From Moorella sp. Hama-1 (GTDB lineage: Bacteria; Bacillota; DSM-521; Neomoorellales; Neomoorellaceae), in NCBI RefSeq assembly GCF_023734095.1, contig NZ_AP024620.1, forward strand, positions 244,501-308,500: a stretch of DNA of 64,000 nt. The letters run 5' to 3'. Numbering within the stretch: the first letter of the stretch is position 1; each line of letters starts with the position of its first letter. Under the pieces are notes generated by a model. It worked only from the letters and a program-made list of their open reading frames with translations. It did no database searches and was not told the origin of the DNA. Below are positions 55,844-64,000 of the stretch, piece by piece. The position numbers and the translations under genes are program-made.

Positions 55844-55849
55844 CTTGTT

Positions 55850-56743
55850 GTGGCCTCTGAAGTCTCTGGTGACGCTATTATGACAGCGCGAGAAAAACAG
55901 CGGCTAGCTAGTATTGCAGAGAAGCTAGCGAACCTTCAAAGGTTCTTAAACACCATAAACATAGGGAAAGAACATTGTAACCTTGAAGATTGGTACAAGA
56001 CTGTTTCCACTTTTAAGCGGTTGTTGGGGAACTTCGATAACGATGTCAGCTTCATAGCTTGTCTCATAGCAAAGCATTTCCTATCCATGAGACATGATCT
56101 TCCGCTGATTGATATTGCAGCTAAGCCCCAGGGAGCCCCTGGTTTAGATTTAGATGTAACAATTAAGGACGGGAAACGAATCATTGCTGAGATTAAAACT
56201 ACCATTTCTTACCACACAAATGACCTGGGAGCGCAACAGCGAGAGACATTTCTTAGAGATTTCAAGAAACTTAGAGAGAATAAAGCGGACTACAAGTATT
56301 TCTTCGTTACAGAACGGGATACCTATGAAGTCATCAGAAGGCATTACACGAAATACTTGACAGAGGAAATAAGTCTGGTTCTTCTCCCCCCATCAGGTTT
56401 GGAAATTACCAAGTTTGTCCTTAAAGGAGAAATAGCTACAGGAAGTGAACTGAGTTCAGAGCAGCCACATCCGGTCACTTCTTCCCCTTCCCCTTCTTCA
56501 TCGGCTGATCTTGTTAGACAGTTTATTCAGGATAACTACTTCGAACCTGCTAAAAGAAGGGGCGTGGAGCAATTAATATTAAGGTCCGGGGACATCCATA
56601 GAAAAATGAACTTACATAATAGGTATCCATTGGTCTGCAGTGTGATGAGAGGCCGAAAGATAGAACGGATGTGTGATGTTAGAATCATCAAAACCGAGGG
56701 CAGTGACGGAGCTAACTTCTACGTAACTTACTCGTTAGTTTAA
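55850..56743 (+). CDS. PD-(D/E)XK endonuclease with C-terminal winged-helix-like domain
   Basis: 297 residues from a GTG at 55850. The catalytic core is GLDLDVTIKDGKRIIAEIK, giving Asp100/Asp102, Glu114 and Lys116. A Ser/Pro linker (residues about 205-220, PVTSSPSPSSS) joins it to a C-terminal segment (FEPAKRRGVEQLILRSGDIH, RKMNLHNRYPLVCSVMRGRK) that looks like a winged-helix DNA-binding domain. This nuclease-plus-recogniser layout is that of small restriction endonucleases. No cognate methyltransferase is adjacent, except the type III pair downstream. Lower GC than the genome core. Confidence 0.7.
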   Translation: MASEVSGDAIMTAREKQRLASIAEKLANLQRFLNTINIGKEHCNLEDWYKTVSTFKRLLGNFDNDVSFIACLIAKHFLSMRHDLPLIDIAAKPQGAPGLDLDVTIKDGKRIIAEIKTTISYHTNDLGAQQRETFLRDFKKLRENKADYKYFFVTERDTYEVIRRHYTKYLTEEISLVLLPPSGLEITKFVLKGEIATGSELSSEQPHPVTSSPSPSSSADLVRQFIQDNYFEPAKRRGVEQLILRSGDIHRKMNLHNRYPLVCSVMRGRKIERMCDVRIIKTEGSDGANFYVTYSLV

Positions 56744-57231
56744 CTTCCTCACGTATAATAGAGCGGTGTAGCCGGGTGCTCACCTGGGAAGAAGCGAAAC
56801 GCTACCACCCAAAACGAAGAGGTATCCACCAGCGCCAGGGCAGATTATCTCTATTTTCGTCTGCTTCGTGGGCGAGGATCGCAAATACCACGACCAGCTT
56901 CTTGCTGAGGACCTCATGCTTTACATAGGCAAAGGGGAGTTCACCCGGCCGCAGTGGGACACCCTACGTAATAGGGGTTAAGGTTCATGATATTTTCAGC
57001 TTAATTTATCGTAAATATCCGGACTCTTATTTAACAGTTATCACCAGCGATCAACCGGTACCCCCAGACGGTCAGCGAGTGCGATGGGTACTGATGGCTA
57101 GCTAAATAGTTATGACTTTACTTCAACGGATGTAAATCTGGTGGCGAAAATGTCGCCCTAGATTCTGGTGGGGGCCCGAGATCACCAGGTGTGCTTAGAG
57201 AATCCCAAGCTATGAGTAAGGGGGAATAGCA
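56744..57231. pseudogene. Degenerate region with gene fragments
   Basis: A 488-base gap with no intact gene. Fragments read as protein in different frames: LTWEEAKRYHPKRRG near 56780, FVGEDRKYHDQLLAEDLML then YIGKGEFTRPQWDTLRN (56860-56980), and VHDIFSLIYRKYPDSYLTVI (56990-57050) ending in MAS. These look like remains of one or more lost genes upstream of the type III system. The families are not recognised. Confidence 0.4.
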
Positions 57232-59982
57232 GTGGCCAGACGCCGCCAACGGCCGACGCAGGTAGCGGTAGTGCCGAGAGCTGAAACCTATCGGCATCTG
57301 GAGGCCGAGAGCCTTTTGCGTCCTGACGTGGGCACCCAGGCTCAGTTCAAAAAGAAAAAGCCACCTGTTACGTATCGTTACGATTCTTCGCTCTCGCCAG
57401 CCCTAGATTGGGATGGCCAAAACCAGACCCGGGAGTTGGGCGAGTGGGTGCTGGCGATGATTGAAGAAGCTAGCCGGCTTGAGCCGCCTCATATTTTCCC
57501 TCATCCCAGGGAGTTTAACGGTGGCGAATACAAGGTCTATGGACTTCAGGATGCCGTACAGCTCCTGAAGGAGATAAGTAAGCCTTTTCTCAACTGGGCC
57601 GGTAAAGCCGAGGGCCTGTCCTTCGAAGTGCCGACGCTGCCGTTGTTCGTTCACGAGCGTCTGTCAACCAGGGCCATTATGGAGACCCTGCAGGGGCACC
57701 GGAAAAGGGGCCCCCAGCAGATGACCCTCTACGACCTCTTCGGCGATCCCCAGCGGCCGGTGATAGACCAGATCCTGAGGGCTTACGAGTACAAGGATAA
57801 GTGGGTTAACCGCATGATCCTGGGCGATTCCCTGGTGGTAATGAATTCCCTTTTACACTATGAGGGCCTGGGTGGGCAGGTCCAGATGATTTACATGGAC
57901 CCGCCCTATGGGGTGAAGTTCGGTTCCAACTTCCAACCCTTTGTGCGTAAGCGAGACGTAAAACATAATGATGACGAAGACATGACCAGGGAGCCGGAGA
58001 TGGTCAAGGCCTACCGGGATACCTGGGAGCTGGGCCTGCACTCCTACTTGACCTACCTGCGGGATCGGTTATTACTCTGCCGGGAACTGCTGGCTCCCAG
58101 CGGCAGTATCTTTGTCCAGATCAGCGACGAAAACCTGCACCACGTGCGGGAAGTGATGGACGAGGTATTTGGCCCAGAGAATTTTGCCGGAATGATTAGT
58201 TTCCAAAAGACTGGTGGGATGGAAGGCAATCTTCTTCCGCCTACGGTTGACTATTTGTTGTGGTATGCAAAAGATAAGGACTGTATCAAATACCGACAGC
58301 TCTACACTGATCGGAAGCCTGGGGATACTTCATTGGATCGATATGATATGTTGTTACTCCCTGATGGTCAAACAAGGCGCTTATCTCGCAAGGAGCTTGA
58401 GACTGGTATCATACCTGATGGTGCACGAAGATATCAACTGGCACCTCTATACTCTGAGGGAGCAGCCAGAGAACCAGTAGTGTTTTGGTTCCAGGGCAAG
58501 AAGTACGTACCACGTCCTGATACACATTGGAAGACAACCTTGGAAGGCCTCCACAGGCTTGCAGAAAACGATCGCATAGAGGTTATGGGGTCTGTAATTA
58601 GGTATCGACGCTTCGTCGAAGACTTCCCAGTGATACCTATCACAGATAGGTGGGAGTCTACACAAACAGGGACACAACGCGTCTACGCGGTTCAAACATC
58701 GCCGACTGTCATAGAGCGTTGTATCCTCATGACCACCGACCCCGGCGACCTGATACTTGATCCCACTTGTGGCAGCGGGACCACCGCTTATGTGGCCGAG
58801 CAGTGGGGCCGGCGGTGGATTACCATTGACGTGAGCCGTGTCCCCCTGGCCTTGGCTCGTCAGCGGCTGCTCACGGCGACCTTTCCTTACTACCAGCTAA
58901 AGGACGAGTCACGTGGACCGGCTGGCGGGTTCGTGTATGTGCGCAAGCAGAACCGCAAAGGGAAGGAAATCGGCGGCATCGTACCGCACATTACCCTGGA
59001 GAGCATAGCTAATAACGAGCCGCCCAAGGAAGAGATCCTGGTGGACCGGCCCGAGGTGGTCCCAAATATTGTGCGCGTTACCGGGCCTTTTTGCGTAGAG
59101 GCCACCATACCCACCCCTGTGGACTGGGAAGGCTCAGGCGACGCCCAGGCCCTGGCCGAGGACCCCGAGGGCTACGGTTCGTTCATGGGGAGGATGCTGG
59201 AAGTCCTCCGCAAGTCCCCGGTACTACATTTAGGAGGCGGAAAAACGGTCACCTTAAAAAATGTCCGTCCACCAGCCAAAACCCTGGCACTATCGGCCGA
59301 GGCAGTAGTAGTTAACGGCGAAGATAAACCGGTGGCCATAGTTTTCGGGCCGGAGAACGGCGCCATAAGCGAAAGGCTGATCTATGAAGCCGCCCGCGAG
59401 GCCTATGCCAAGGGTTATAGCCATCTCTATGTCATTGGTTTCGCCATTCAACCTAACGCCCGCGTACTCGTAGAAAACTGTGAGGCCACGGTGGGCGTCC
59501 CAGCCACTTACGTCCAGGCGACACCAGACCTGCTGATGGGCGACCTGCTCAAAAATATGCGCAGCAGCCAGATCTTCAGCGTCTGCGGCCTGCCGGAGGT
59601 CAAACTCAAAAAGGTGCAGGTTAAGCCGGCAAAGCAACCAGCCAGGTACCAGGTCGAGCTGGTTGGGCTGGACGTGTTCGATCCGGTAACGATGGAGACA
59701 GACCACCGCAAAGGCAATGACGTCCCGGCCTGGTTCCTGGATAGCGACTACAACGGGCTATGCTTTCACGTAGACCAGGCCTTCTTCCCCCGCACCAGTG
59801 CCTGGGGCAACCTTAAGCGAGCCCTTAGAGGTATTTATGAGGATAGCGTATGGGATCACCTGGCCGGCACCATCAGTGCACCGTTCGAGGCGGGCGAGCA
59901 TGGCCAAGTGGCGGTTAAGGTCATCGACGACCGCGGTAACGAACTCCTGATAGTCAAGCGCCTCGAGGAGGCCGAGAAATGA
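57232..59982 (+). CDS. Type III restriction-modification methyltransferase (Mod)
   Basis: 916 residues from GTG 57232. Methyltransferase motif IV DPPYGVKFGSNF starts at Asp223, and motif I DPTCGSGTTAYVAEQWG at about residue 510, the order of beta-class N6-adenine or N4-cytosine enzymes. The segment between (about 320-500) is the expected target-recognition domain and has visibly lower GC and different codon use than both flanks. The C-terminal 350 residues are the type III-associated region that contacts the Res subunit. It starts the operon; res overlaps by four bases (ATGA). Confidence 0.92.
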   Translation: MARRRQRPTQVAVVPRAETYRHLEAESLLRPDVGTQAQFKKKKPPVTYRYDSSLSPALDWDGQNQTRELGEWVLAMIEEASRLEPPHIFPHPREFNGGEYKVYGLQDAVQLLKEISKPFLNWAGKAEGLSFEVPTLPLFVHERLSTRAIMETLQGHRKRGPQQMTLYDLFGDPQRPVIDQILRAYEYKDKWVNRMILGDSLVVMNSLLHYEGLGGQVQMIYMDPPYGVKFGSNFQPFVRKRDVKHNDDEDMTREPEMVKAYRDTWELGLHSYLTYLRDRLLLCRELLAPSGSIFVQISDENLHHVREVMDEVFGPENFAGMISFQKTGGMEGNLLPPTVDYLLWYAKDKDCIKYRQLYTDRKPGDTSLDRYDMLLLPDGQTRRLSRKELETGIIPDGARRYQLAPLYSEGAAREPVVFWFQGKKYVPRPDTHWKTTLEGLHRLAENDRIEVMGSVIRYRRFVEDFPVIPITDRWESTQTGTQRVYAVQTSPTVIERCILMTTDPGDLILDPTCGSGTTAYVAEQWGRRWITIDVSRVPLALARQRLLTATFPYYQLKDESRGPAGGFVYVRKQNRKGKEIGGIVPHITLESIANNEPPKEEILVDRPEVVPNIVRVTGPFCVEATIPTPVDWEGSGDAQALAEDPEGYGSFMGRMLEVLRKSPVLHLGGGKTVTLKNVRPPAKTLALSAEAVVVNGEDKPVAIVFGPENGAISERLIYEAAREAYAKGYSHLYVIGFAIQPNARVLVENCEATVGVPATYVQATPDLLMGDLLKNMRSSQIFSVCGLPEVKLKKVQVKPAKQPARYQVELVGLDVFDPVTMETDHRKGNDVPAWFLDSDYNGLCFHVDQAFFPRTSAWGNLKRALRGIYEDSVWDHLAGTISAPFEAGEHGQVAVKVIDDRGNELLIVKRLEEAEK

Positions 59983-62900
59983 GCAGCTACGAGGTTCCCG
60001 ATCCCATTCTTAACTCCCCCTACGAGGAGCCAGCCGCTTACTGGTACCTGGAGGAAGGGAAGGAGCCGGAATTCCGGACTGGACGCCGGCCAGCAGGCTA
60101 CTTCTACCGTGATCCAAAAGCGCCGCTAAGTGATAATGAGCACGAGGTCCGGGGCCAGTGGATTGAGCTGGAGCTGGTCAACCTGATCCGGCAGCGGCTC
60201 AAGGAGTGGCGGGAGCAGGGCTGGCCAGGGGTCACAAGGACCACCCTTGAGCTACTAAATTATTGGCAGCGGGAGGGGCGCCAGCAACGGCTATTCTACG
60301 CACAGTTAGAGGCGGCAGAGACGCTCATCTTCCTAACTGAAGCTCGGGCCGACTTCCTCCAGGGGATCGAGGTTCCCCTGGACGAACCAAGCGAGGAGCG
60401 CAAAGCCGATGGATACCGGGCCTTCCGGCGTTACGCCTGCAAGATGGCCACGGGTACGGGGAAGACCACGGTGATGGCTATGTTAGCCGCCTGGAGCATT
60501 TTGAATAAGGTCAACGATCGGAACGATGCCCGGTTTTCCGACGTGGTGCTGGTAGTCTGCCCCAACGTCACCATCCGTAACCGCCTGCAGGAGCTGGACC
60601 CTGCGCGTGGGGAGGCCAGCCTTTACCGCACCCGTGACCTGGTGCCCCGGCACCTGATGTCCGACCTGAACAGGGGGAGGGTGCTGGTGACTAACTGGCA
60701 CGTCTTCGAGCCGCAGGCGGTACAGACCGGCGGTGAAAGCGCCAGAGTGGTCAAGGCCGGCGTGCCGGTAAAAACTATAGAGACCGTCACTATAGGAGAT
60801 AAAACCACCACCGCTCGCGGCAAGCGCTACTTGACCTTCGAGGACTTTAACCGCCAGGTGGCGGCCGGGCTCCTCACCGTGATTGGCGAAGAACGGGACA
60901 GTCAGGGAAACCTGAGGCGCGTCCAGGTGGAGTCCAACAAGTACCTAAAAAGCGATACCGCCTGGATTAACCACGTACTGGGCCGGGAGGTCGGCGGCAA
61001 GCAAAACATCCTCGTCTTCAACGACGAGGCTCACCACGCCTACCGCATTTTCCGGCCGCAACCGGATGAGGGTGAAGAGGACCTTTTCGGTGAGGAAGAG
61101 GAAAGCGAGGAGTTCTTTAAGGAGGCCACCGTCTGGATAGACGGGCTGGACCGGATTCACAAACTCCGCGGCATCAACCTTTGCGTAGACTTTTCCGCTA
61201 CGCCCTACTTCCTCGGCCGGGTGGGCCAGGAGAGTAACCGCATTTTCCCCTGGGTAGTGAGCGACTTCGGGCTCACCGACGCCATCGAGTCCGGGCTGGT
61301 GAAAATCCCGCAGCTCGCTGTACGCGATACCACGGGTGCCGAGATCCCGGGTTACTTCAACATCTGGCGCTGGATACTGCCCAGGCTCACGCCGGCAGAG
61401 CGCGGCGGGCGGAAGGCGAGCCCTAAACCGGAGGCCATCTTGAAATGGGCGAATACGCCCATCGTCATGCTGGCCGGGTTGTGGGAGGAATTGCGGCGAG
61501 AATGGGAGGAGGTCCGTGACGATCCACGGCCACCGGTATTTATCATCGTGTGCAAGAATACCAAGCTGGCTAAGGTAGTCTACGAATGGCTGGCTGAAGA
61601 CAAGCCGCCGGCAGGTATTCCGCCGGCCAATATTGAGGGATTCCGCAACAGCGCCGACCACTTAAACACCATACGAGTGGATTCTAAAGTAGTACACGAA
61701 ACGGATACAGAGCAGGCCAAGAGCGACGAGGCGAGGTGGATGCGCTTCACCCTGGACACGGTAGGCAAGACCGAGTGGCCCAAGGACCTTCAGGGTCGAC
61801 CTATCTACCCAGAAGGCTTTAAGGAGTTGGCCGAGAAACTTAAGCGTCCCTTGCATCCCCCTGGCAGAGACGTACGCTGCATCGTCAGCGTAGGCATGCT
61901 TACCGAGGGCTGGGACTGCAATACAGTAACCCACATCGTCGGCTTACGTCCCTTTATGTCTCAGCTCTTATGCGAACAGGTGGTAGGCCGCGGCCTGCGC
62001 CGATCAAATTACGAGATCGGCGAGGATGGGAAGCTCACCGAGGAAGTCGCCAAGATTTTCGGCGTACCCTTCGAGGTCATTCCGTTTAAGGCCAACCGGG
62101 GACCCACCCGGCCCAGTGAAAAGCGGCACCATATCCACGCCGTCCCGGCCAAGGCCCGATACGAGATCACGTTCCCCAGGGTAGAGGGCTACCAGCAGGC
62201 CATCCGTAACCGGGTTACGGTGGACTGGCAGGCCGTGGCCGAACTCACCCTGGACCCCACCAAAATCCCCCCTGAGGTCGAAATGAAGGCAGGGCTGGCC
62301 AATAACCAGGGCAGGCATAGCCTGATAGGGCCGGGCAAGATCGAGAGTGTGGACCTTAACCCCTATCGTTCCGGCCACCGGTTCCAGGAACTGGTCTTTG
62401 AATTGGCCCGGGACCTTACCAGGACCTATGTCTCCCAGCCGAGCTGCGAGGCTCCGGCGCATGTACTATTCCCACAGTTGGTCCGGATCGCCGACCGTTA
62501 CCTGCGGGAAAAGGTACACCCCGTTTCCCCGGCCAACATCCTGGACGTATTTCTTTCTCCCTATTACGGGTGGGTTATCGAGCGACTGGTGGAGGCCATA
62601 AGACCCGATACCTCTCAGGGAGAGGCTCCGGAGTTCCCTCGCTATGAGACCAATCGAGGCCCCGGCTCTACAGCCGACGTTGATTTCTGGACGAGCCGTG
62701 ACGTCCGCGAAGTTATACATAGTCACGTAAACTATGTAGTGGCGGACACGAAACAGTGGGAGCAGTCGGCTGCCTACTTCATTGATACTCATGAAATGGT
62801 TGACGCCTTCGTGAAAAACGCCGGGCTGGGCTTTGCCATCCCTTACCTGCACAACGGCCAGGTACACGATTACGTGCCCGACTTTATCATTCGCCTGAAG

Positions 62901-63095
62901 GGTAACGCCGGTCACCTGATCCTGGAGACTAAGGGTTACGACGAGCTAACCGAAGTTAAAGCCCAGGCCGCCAAACGGTGGGTCAACGCGGTCAATGCCG
63001 ACGGGAGCTACGGCAGATGGTATTATGCCATTGCCTGGAAACCTGCGGAAATTCCTGGGATAATTAGAAAGGTGATTACAGGGGTAAGCGATTGA
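59979..63095 (+). CDS. Type III restriction helicase-endonuclease (Res)
   Basis: 1038 residues. Superfamily 2 helicase: Walker A MATGTGKTT near 156-164, NDEAHHAYR near 348 (motif II), VDFSATPYFLG near 403 (motif III), GMLTEGWDCNTVTH near 640 and EQVVGRGLRRSNYEIGEDG near 666 (motif VI). The C-terminal nuclease has DYVPDFIIRLKGNAGHLILETKGYDE near 963-987, a PD-ExK core. Type III Res subunits translocate along DNA and cut between two unmethylated sites. The start ATG overlaps the mod stop. A truncated ATPase gene follows 260 bases later. Confidence 0.93.
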   Translation: MSSYEVPDPILNSPYEEPAAYWYLEEGKEPEFRTGRRPAGYFYRDPKAPLSDNEHEVRGQWIELELVNLIRQRLKEWREQGWPGVTRTTLELLNYWQREGRQQRLFYAQLEAAETLIFLTEARADFLQGIEVPLDEPSEERKADGYRAFRRYACKMATGTGKTTVMAMLAAWSILNKVNDRNDARFSDVVLVVCPNVTIRNRLQELDPARGEASLYRTRDLVPRHLMSDLNRGRVLVTNWHVFEPQAVQTGGESARVVKAGVPVKTIETVTIGDKTTTARGKRYLTFEDFNRQVAAGLLTVIGEERDSQGNLRRVQVESNKYLKSDTAWINHVLGREVGGKQNILVFNDEAHHAYRIFRPQPDEGEEDLFGEEEESEEFFKEATVWIDGLDRIHKLRGINLCVDFSATPYFLGRVGQESNRIFPWVVSDFGLTDAIESGLVKIPQLAVRDTTGAEIPGYFNIWRWILPRLTPAERGGRKASPKPEAILKWANTPIVMLAGLWEELRREWEEVRDDPRPPVFIIVCKNTKLAKVVYEWLAEDKPPAGIPPANIEGFRNSADHLNTIRVDSKVVHETDTEQAKSDEARWMRFTLDTVGKTEWPKDLQGRPIYPEGFKELAEKLKRPLHPPGRDVRCIVSVGMLTEGWDCNTVTHIVGLRPFMSQLLCEQVVGRGLRRSNYEIGEDGKLTEEVAKIFGVPFEVIPFKANRGPTRPSEKRHHIHAVPAKARYEITFPRVEGYQQAIRNRVTVDWQAVAELTLDPTKIPPEVEMKAGLANNQGRHSLIGPGKIESVDLNPYRSGHRFQELVFELARDLTRTYVSQPSCEAPAHVLFPQLVRIADRYLREKVHPVSPANILDVFLSPYYGWVIERLVEAIRPDTSQGEAPEFPRYETNRGPGSTADVDFWTSRDVREVIHSHVNYVVADTKQWEQSAAYFIDTHEMVDAFVKNAGLGFAIPYLHNGQVHDYVPDFIIRLKGNAGHLILETKGYDELTEVKAQAAKRWVNAVNADGSYGRWYYAIAWKPAEIPGIIRKVITGVSD

Positions 63096-63356
63096 ATGTT
63101 AGACGTTATGGTAGATATCCAGACTCGTTCTTGGGAGCCTGAAGTGGCTGGGGCGATGAGGGTACGTTAGTAATCTGACTAATTCTCCGGAGGCGCGGTC
63201 AAACCGAAGGTCAGAAGTATCCAGCCGGGCCATCCTTACAGCTATCCCGCAGAGATCAGTGGGCCTACTCTTAAAGAGCATAAGAGGAGCCAAAAGTGGT
63301 ACTTTAGCCACATAACAAAATCCAGCCTTGAGGTCAGCTAGAAAGGGAGGCCAATC
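63096..63356. other. Intergenic region between res and the ATPase fragment
   Basis: 261 bases without a supported gene. It starts with a short frame RRYGRYPDSFLGA that echoes the RKYPDSYLT fragment at about 57020, upstream of mod. The match is short and may be chance. A good AAAGGGAGG precedes the next ATG. Confidence 0.4.
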
Positions 63357-63590
63357 ATGATTACTGAAGTGACTGTGAGGAATTTCAAGAAATTTGGCGA
63401 AGAGACCTTTACGTTATATGATACCACCGTACTTGCTGGGCCAAACAACGCTGGCAAGACCACGCTCCTGCAGGCAGTTGCCACGTGGTATTTAGGTCTA
63501 ACTCGTTGGCGTGAAGAACGTTCAGGATCCTCGGCGACAAAAAGGACAGGCGTGCCAATCACCCGAGAGACCTTAACCGGACCAGGGTAA
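63357..63590 (+). pseudogene. Truncated AAA/OLD-type ATPase
   Basis: 77 residues. MITEVTVRNFKKFGEETFTL and the P-loop LAGPNNAGKTTLLQAVATWY are the start of an OLD/SMC-like ATPase; such proteins are several hundred residues long. The homologous part stops near residue 72 and the frame ends six codons later in GC-rich unrelated DNA, so this is a 3'-truncated gene. AAAGGGAGG precedes the ATG. ATPases of this kind commonly accompany type III-like restriction systems, so the island probably lost a third component. Confidence 0.75.
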
Positions 63591-63703
63591 GCCGCACCCG
63601 AAGGACCAGCCTGCTGCGACCGCCGGGACGGATCAAACGGCGATGCCGGACGGGGCGTGACGGCCGGGACGCCCGCGAGTTGAGGCTAACACAGCATGTT
63701 CAT

Positions 63704-63750
63704 GAAAAAGCCCCGGTGCCCTCTTAAACGAGGGTCCGGGGCTTTTCATT
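63704..63750. terminator. Bidirectional terminator
   Basis: GAAAAAGCCCCGG and CCGGGGCTTTTC (63704-63716 and 63736-63747) pair, with an inner CCCTC/GAGGG stem. A and T runs lie on its two sides. It ends the minus-strand gene that enters from the right edge and closes the island. Confidence 0.85.
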
Positions 63751-63765
63751 GTCGGTACGATCAAG

Positions 63766-64000
63766 TTATTGCTGGACGGAAGGCGTCGGCGGCGTCGGGC
63801 GAATCTTCCCTCCATGGCCGCCGAACTTACCAAAATGGGTCAGATCCATCTGCTCCAGTCTGGATAAAATCTTATTTTCAGTATCCTGGGTCATCTGGCC
63901 CTGGGCCACTTTCTGGTCCAGGGTCTGCTTTTCCTGGGCCACCAGCTTCTCCTTTAGCTGGTCCAGGGTCATGCCCTTTTCTTGCGCTATGTCCGCCAGG
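63766..64000 (-). CDS. C-terminal part of a DUF2680-like helical protein
   Basis: The frame is open past base 64000, so the start lies outside. The visible 77 residues include LADIAQEKGMTLDQLKEKLV, a repeat-like helical segment (LDQKVAQGQMTQDTENKILSRL), and a His/Gly/Pro-rich tail (HFGKFGGHGGKIRPTPPTP). This matches small secreted DUF2680/YckD-type proteins of Firmicutes, of unknown function. It ends in a strong terminator. Confidence 0.65.
   Translation of the reverse strand, partial: LADIAQEKGMTLDQLKEKLVAQEKQTLDQKVAQGQMTQDTENKILSRLEQMDLTHFGKFGGHGGKIRPTPPTPSVQQ

Noticed and set aside
63099-63311. 70-residue minus-strand ORF after res
   Set aside because: No start signal and no recognisable motifs; the region looks like debris.

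Overview
This is 64 kb of a high-GC Firmicutes (Clostridia) chromosome. Three things point to a thermophilic acetogen of the Moorella type: the uvrA/uvrC, rapZ-yvcK-whiA, rpoN-gap-pgk-tpi-gpmI-eno and smpB-ssrA gene order; spore-former-type small proteins; and a tmRNA that encodes the tag ADDNLALAA. The genus is an inference from gene content and order, not a database result.

Layout. 1-5.1 kb holds the end of uvrB, a PIN/AbrB toxin-antitoxin pair, and one large gene that joins an EndoQ-like PHP nuclease to a UvrD/PcrA helicase and ends in a canonical beta-clamp-binding pentapeptide. 5.2-8.2 kb, on the minus strand, is a small quorum-sensing locus: a membrane protein, AgrB, a 43-residue AgrD-type pro-peptide, and a GGDEF/HD-GYP protein, with a perfect 19-bp palindrome before the last gene. 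8.6-13.6 kb is uvrA and uvrC. 13.6-20 kb is a HAD phosphatase, rapZ, yvcK, whiA, an acyltransferase and a DUF1405 protein. 20-30.9 kb is rpoN and glycolysis (gap, pgk, tpiA, gpmI, eno), with an IS607-type element (tnpA frameshifted, large atypical TnpB, structured right-end RNA) between gap and pgk. 31-39.5 kb is corA, small membrane genes, DUF72, an MBL hydrolase, secG, an HD protein, rnr, a YkuS-family gene, smpB and ssrA.

39.5-48.6 kb is a looser region: two very small YjcZ-like hydrophobic proteins, two unrecognised small genes, a radical SAM activase, a zinc-ribbon protein, a secreted coiled-coil protein, fixCX, a TSUP exporter with its DUF1634 partner, and tRNA-Ala(CGC) and tRNA-Val(CAC). 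49.3-51.3 kb is a second, intact IS607-type element. 51.7-63.6 kb is an accessory, defence-like island: ADP-ribosylglycohydrolase, PD-(D/E)XK protein, DUF262/HNH protein, DUF1659 plus a 42-residue protein, a second PD-(D/E)XK protein with a possible winged-helix tail, a type III restriction-modification pair, and a truncated AAA ATPase. A gene running off the right edge follows.

Two themes stand out. First, a modular interspersed repeat family occupies most long intergenic gaps (upstream of uvrC, rapZ, whiA, the DUF1405 gene, the first tnpA and the DUF1634 gene). The 3' end of one of its modules is a GGAG lying just before start codons, so it seems to supply translation signals to housekeeping genes. 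Second, genome-maintenance functions (UvrABC, EndoQ-helicase, RNase R/tmRNA) sit beside mobile and defence modules, which makes this a useful window for repair and defence biology.
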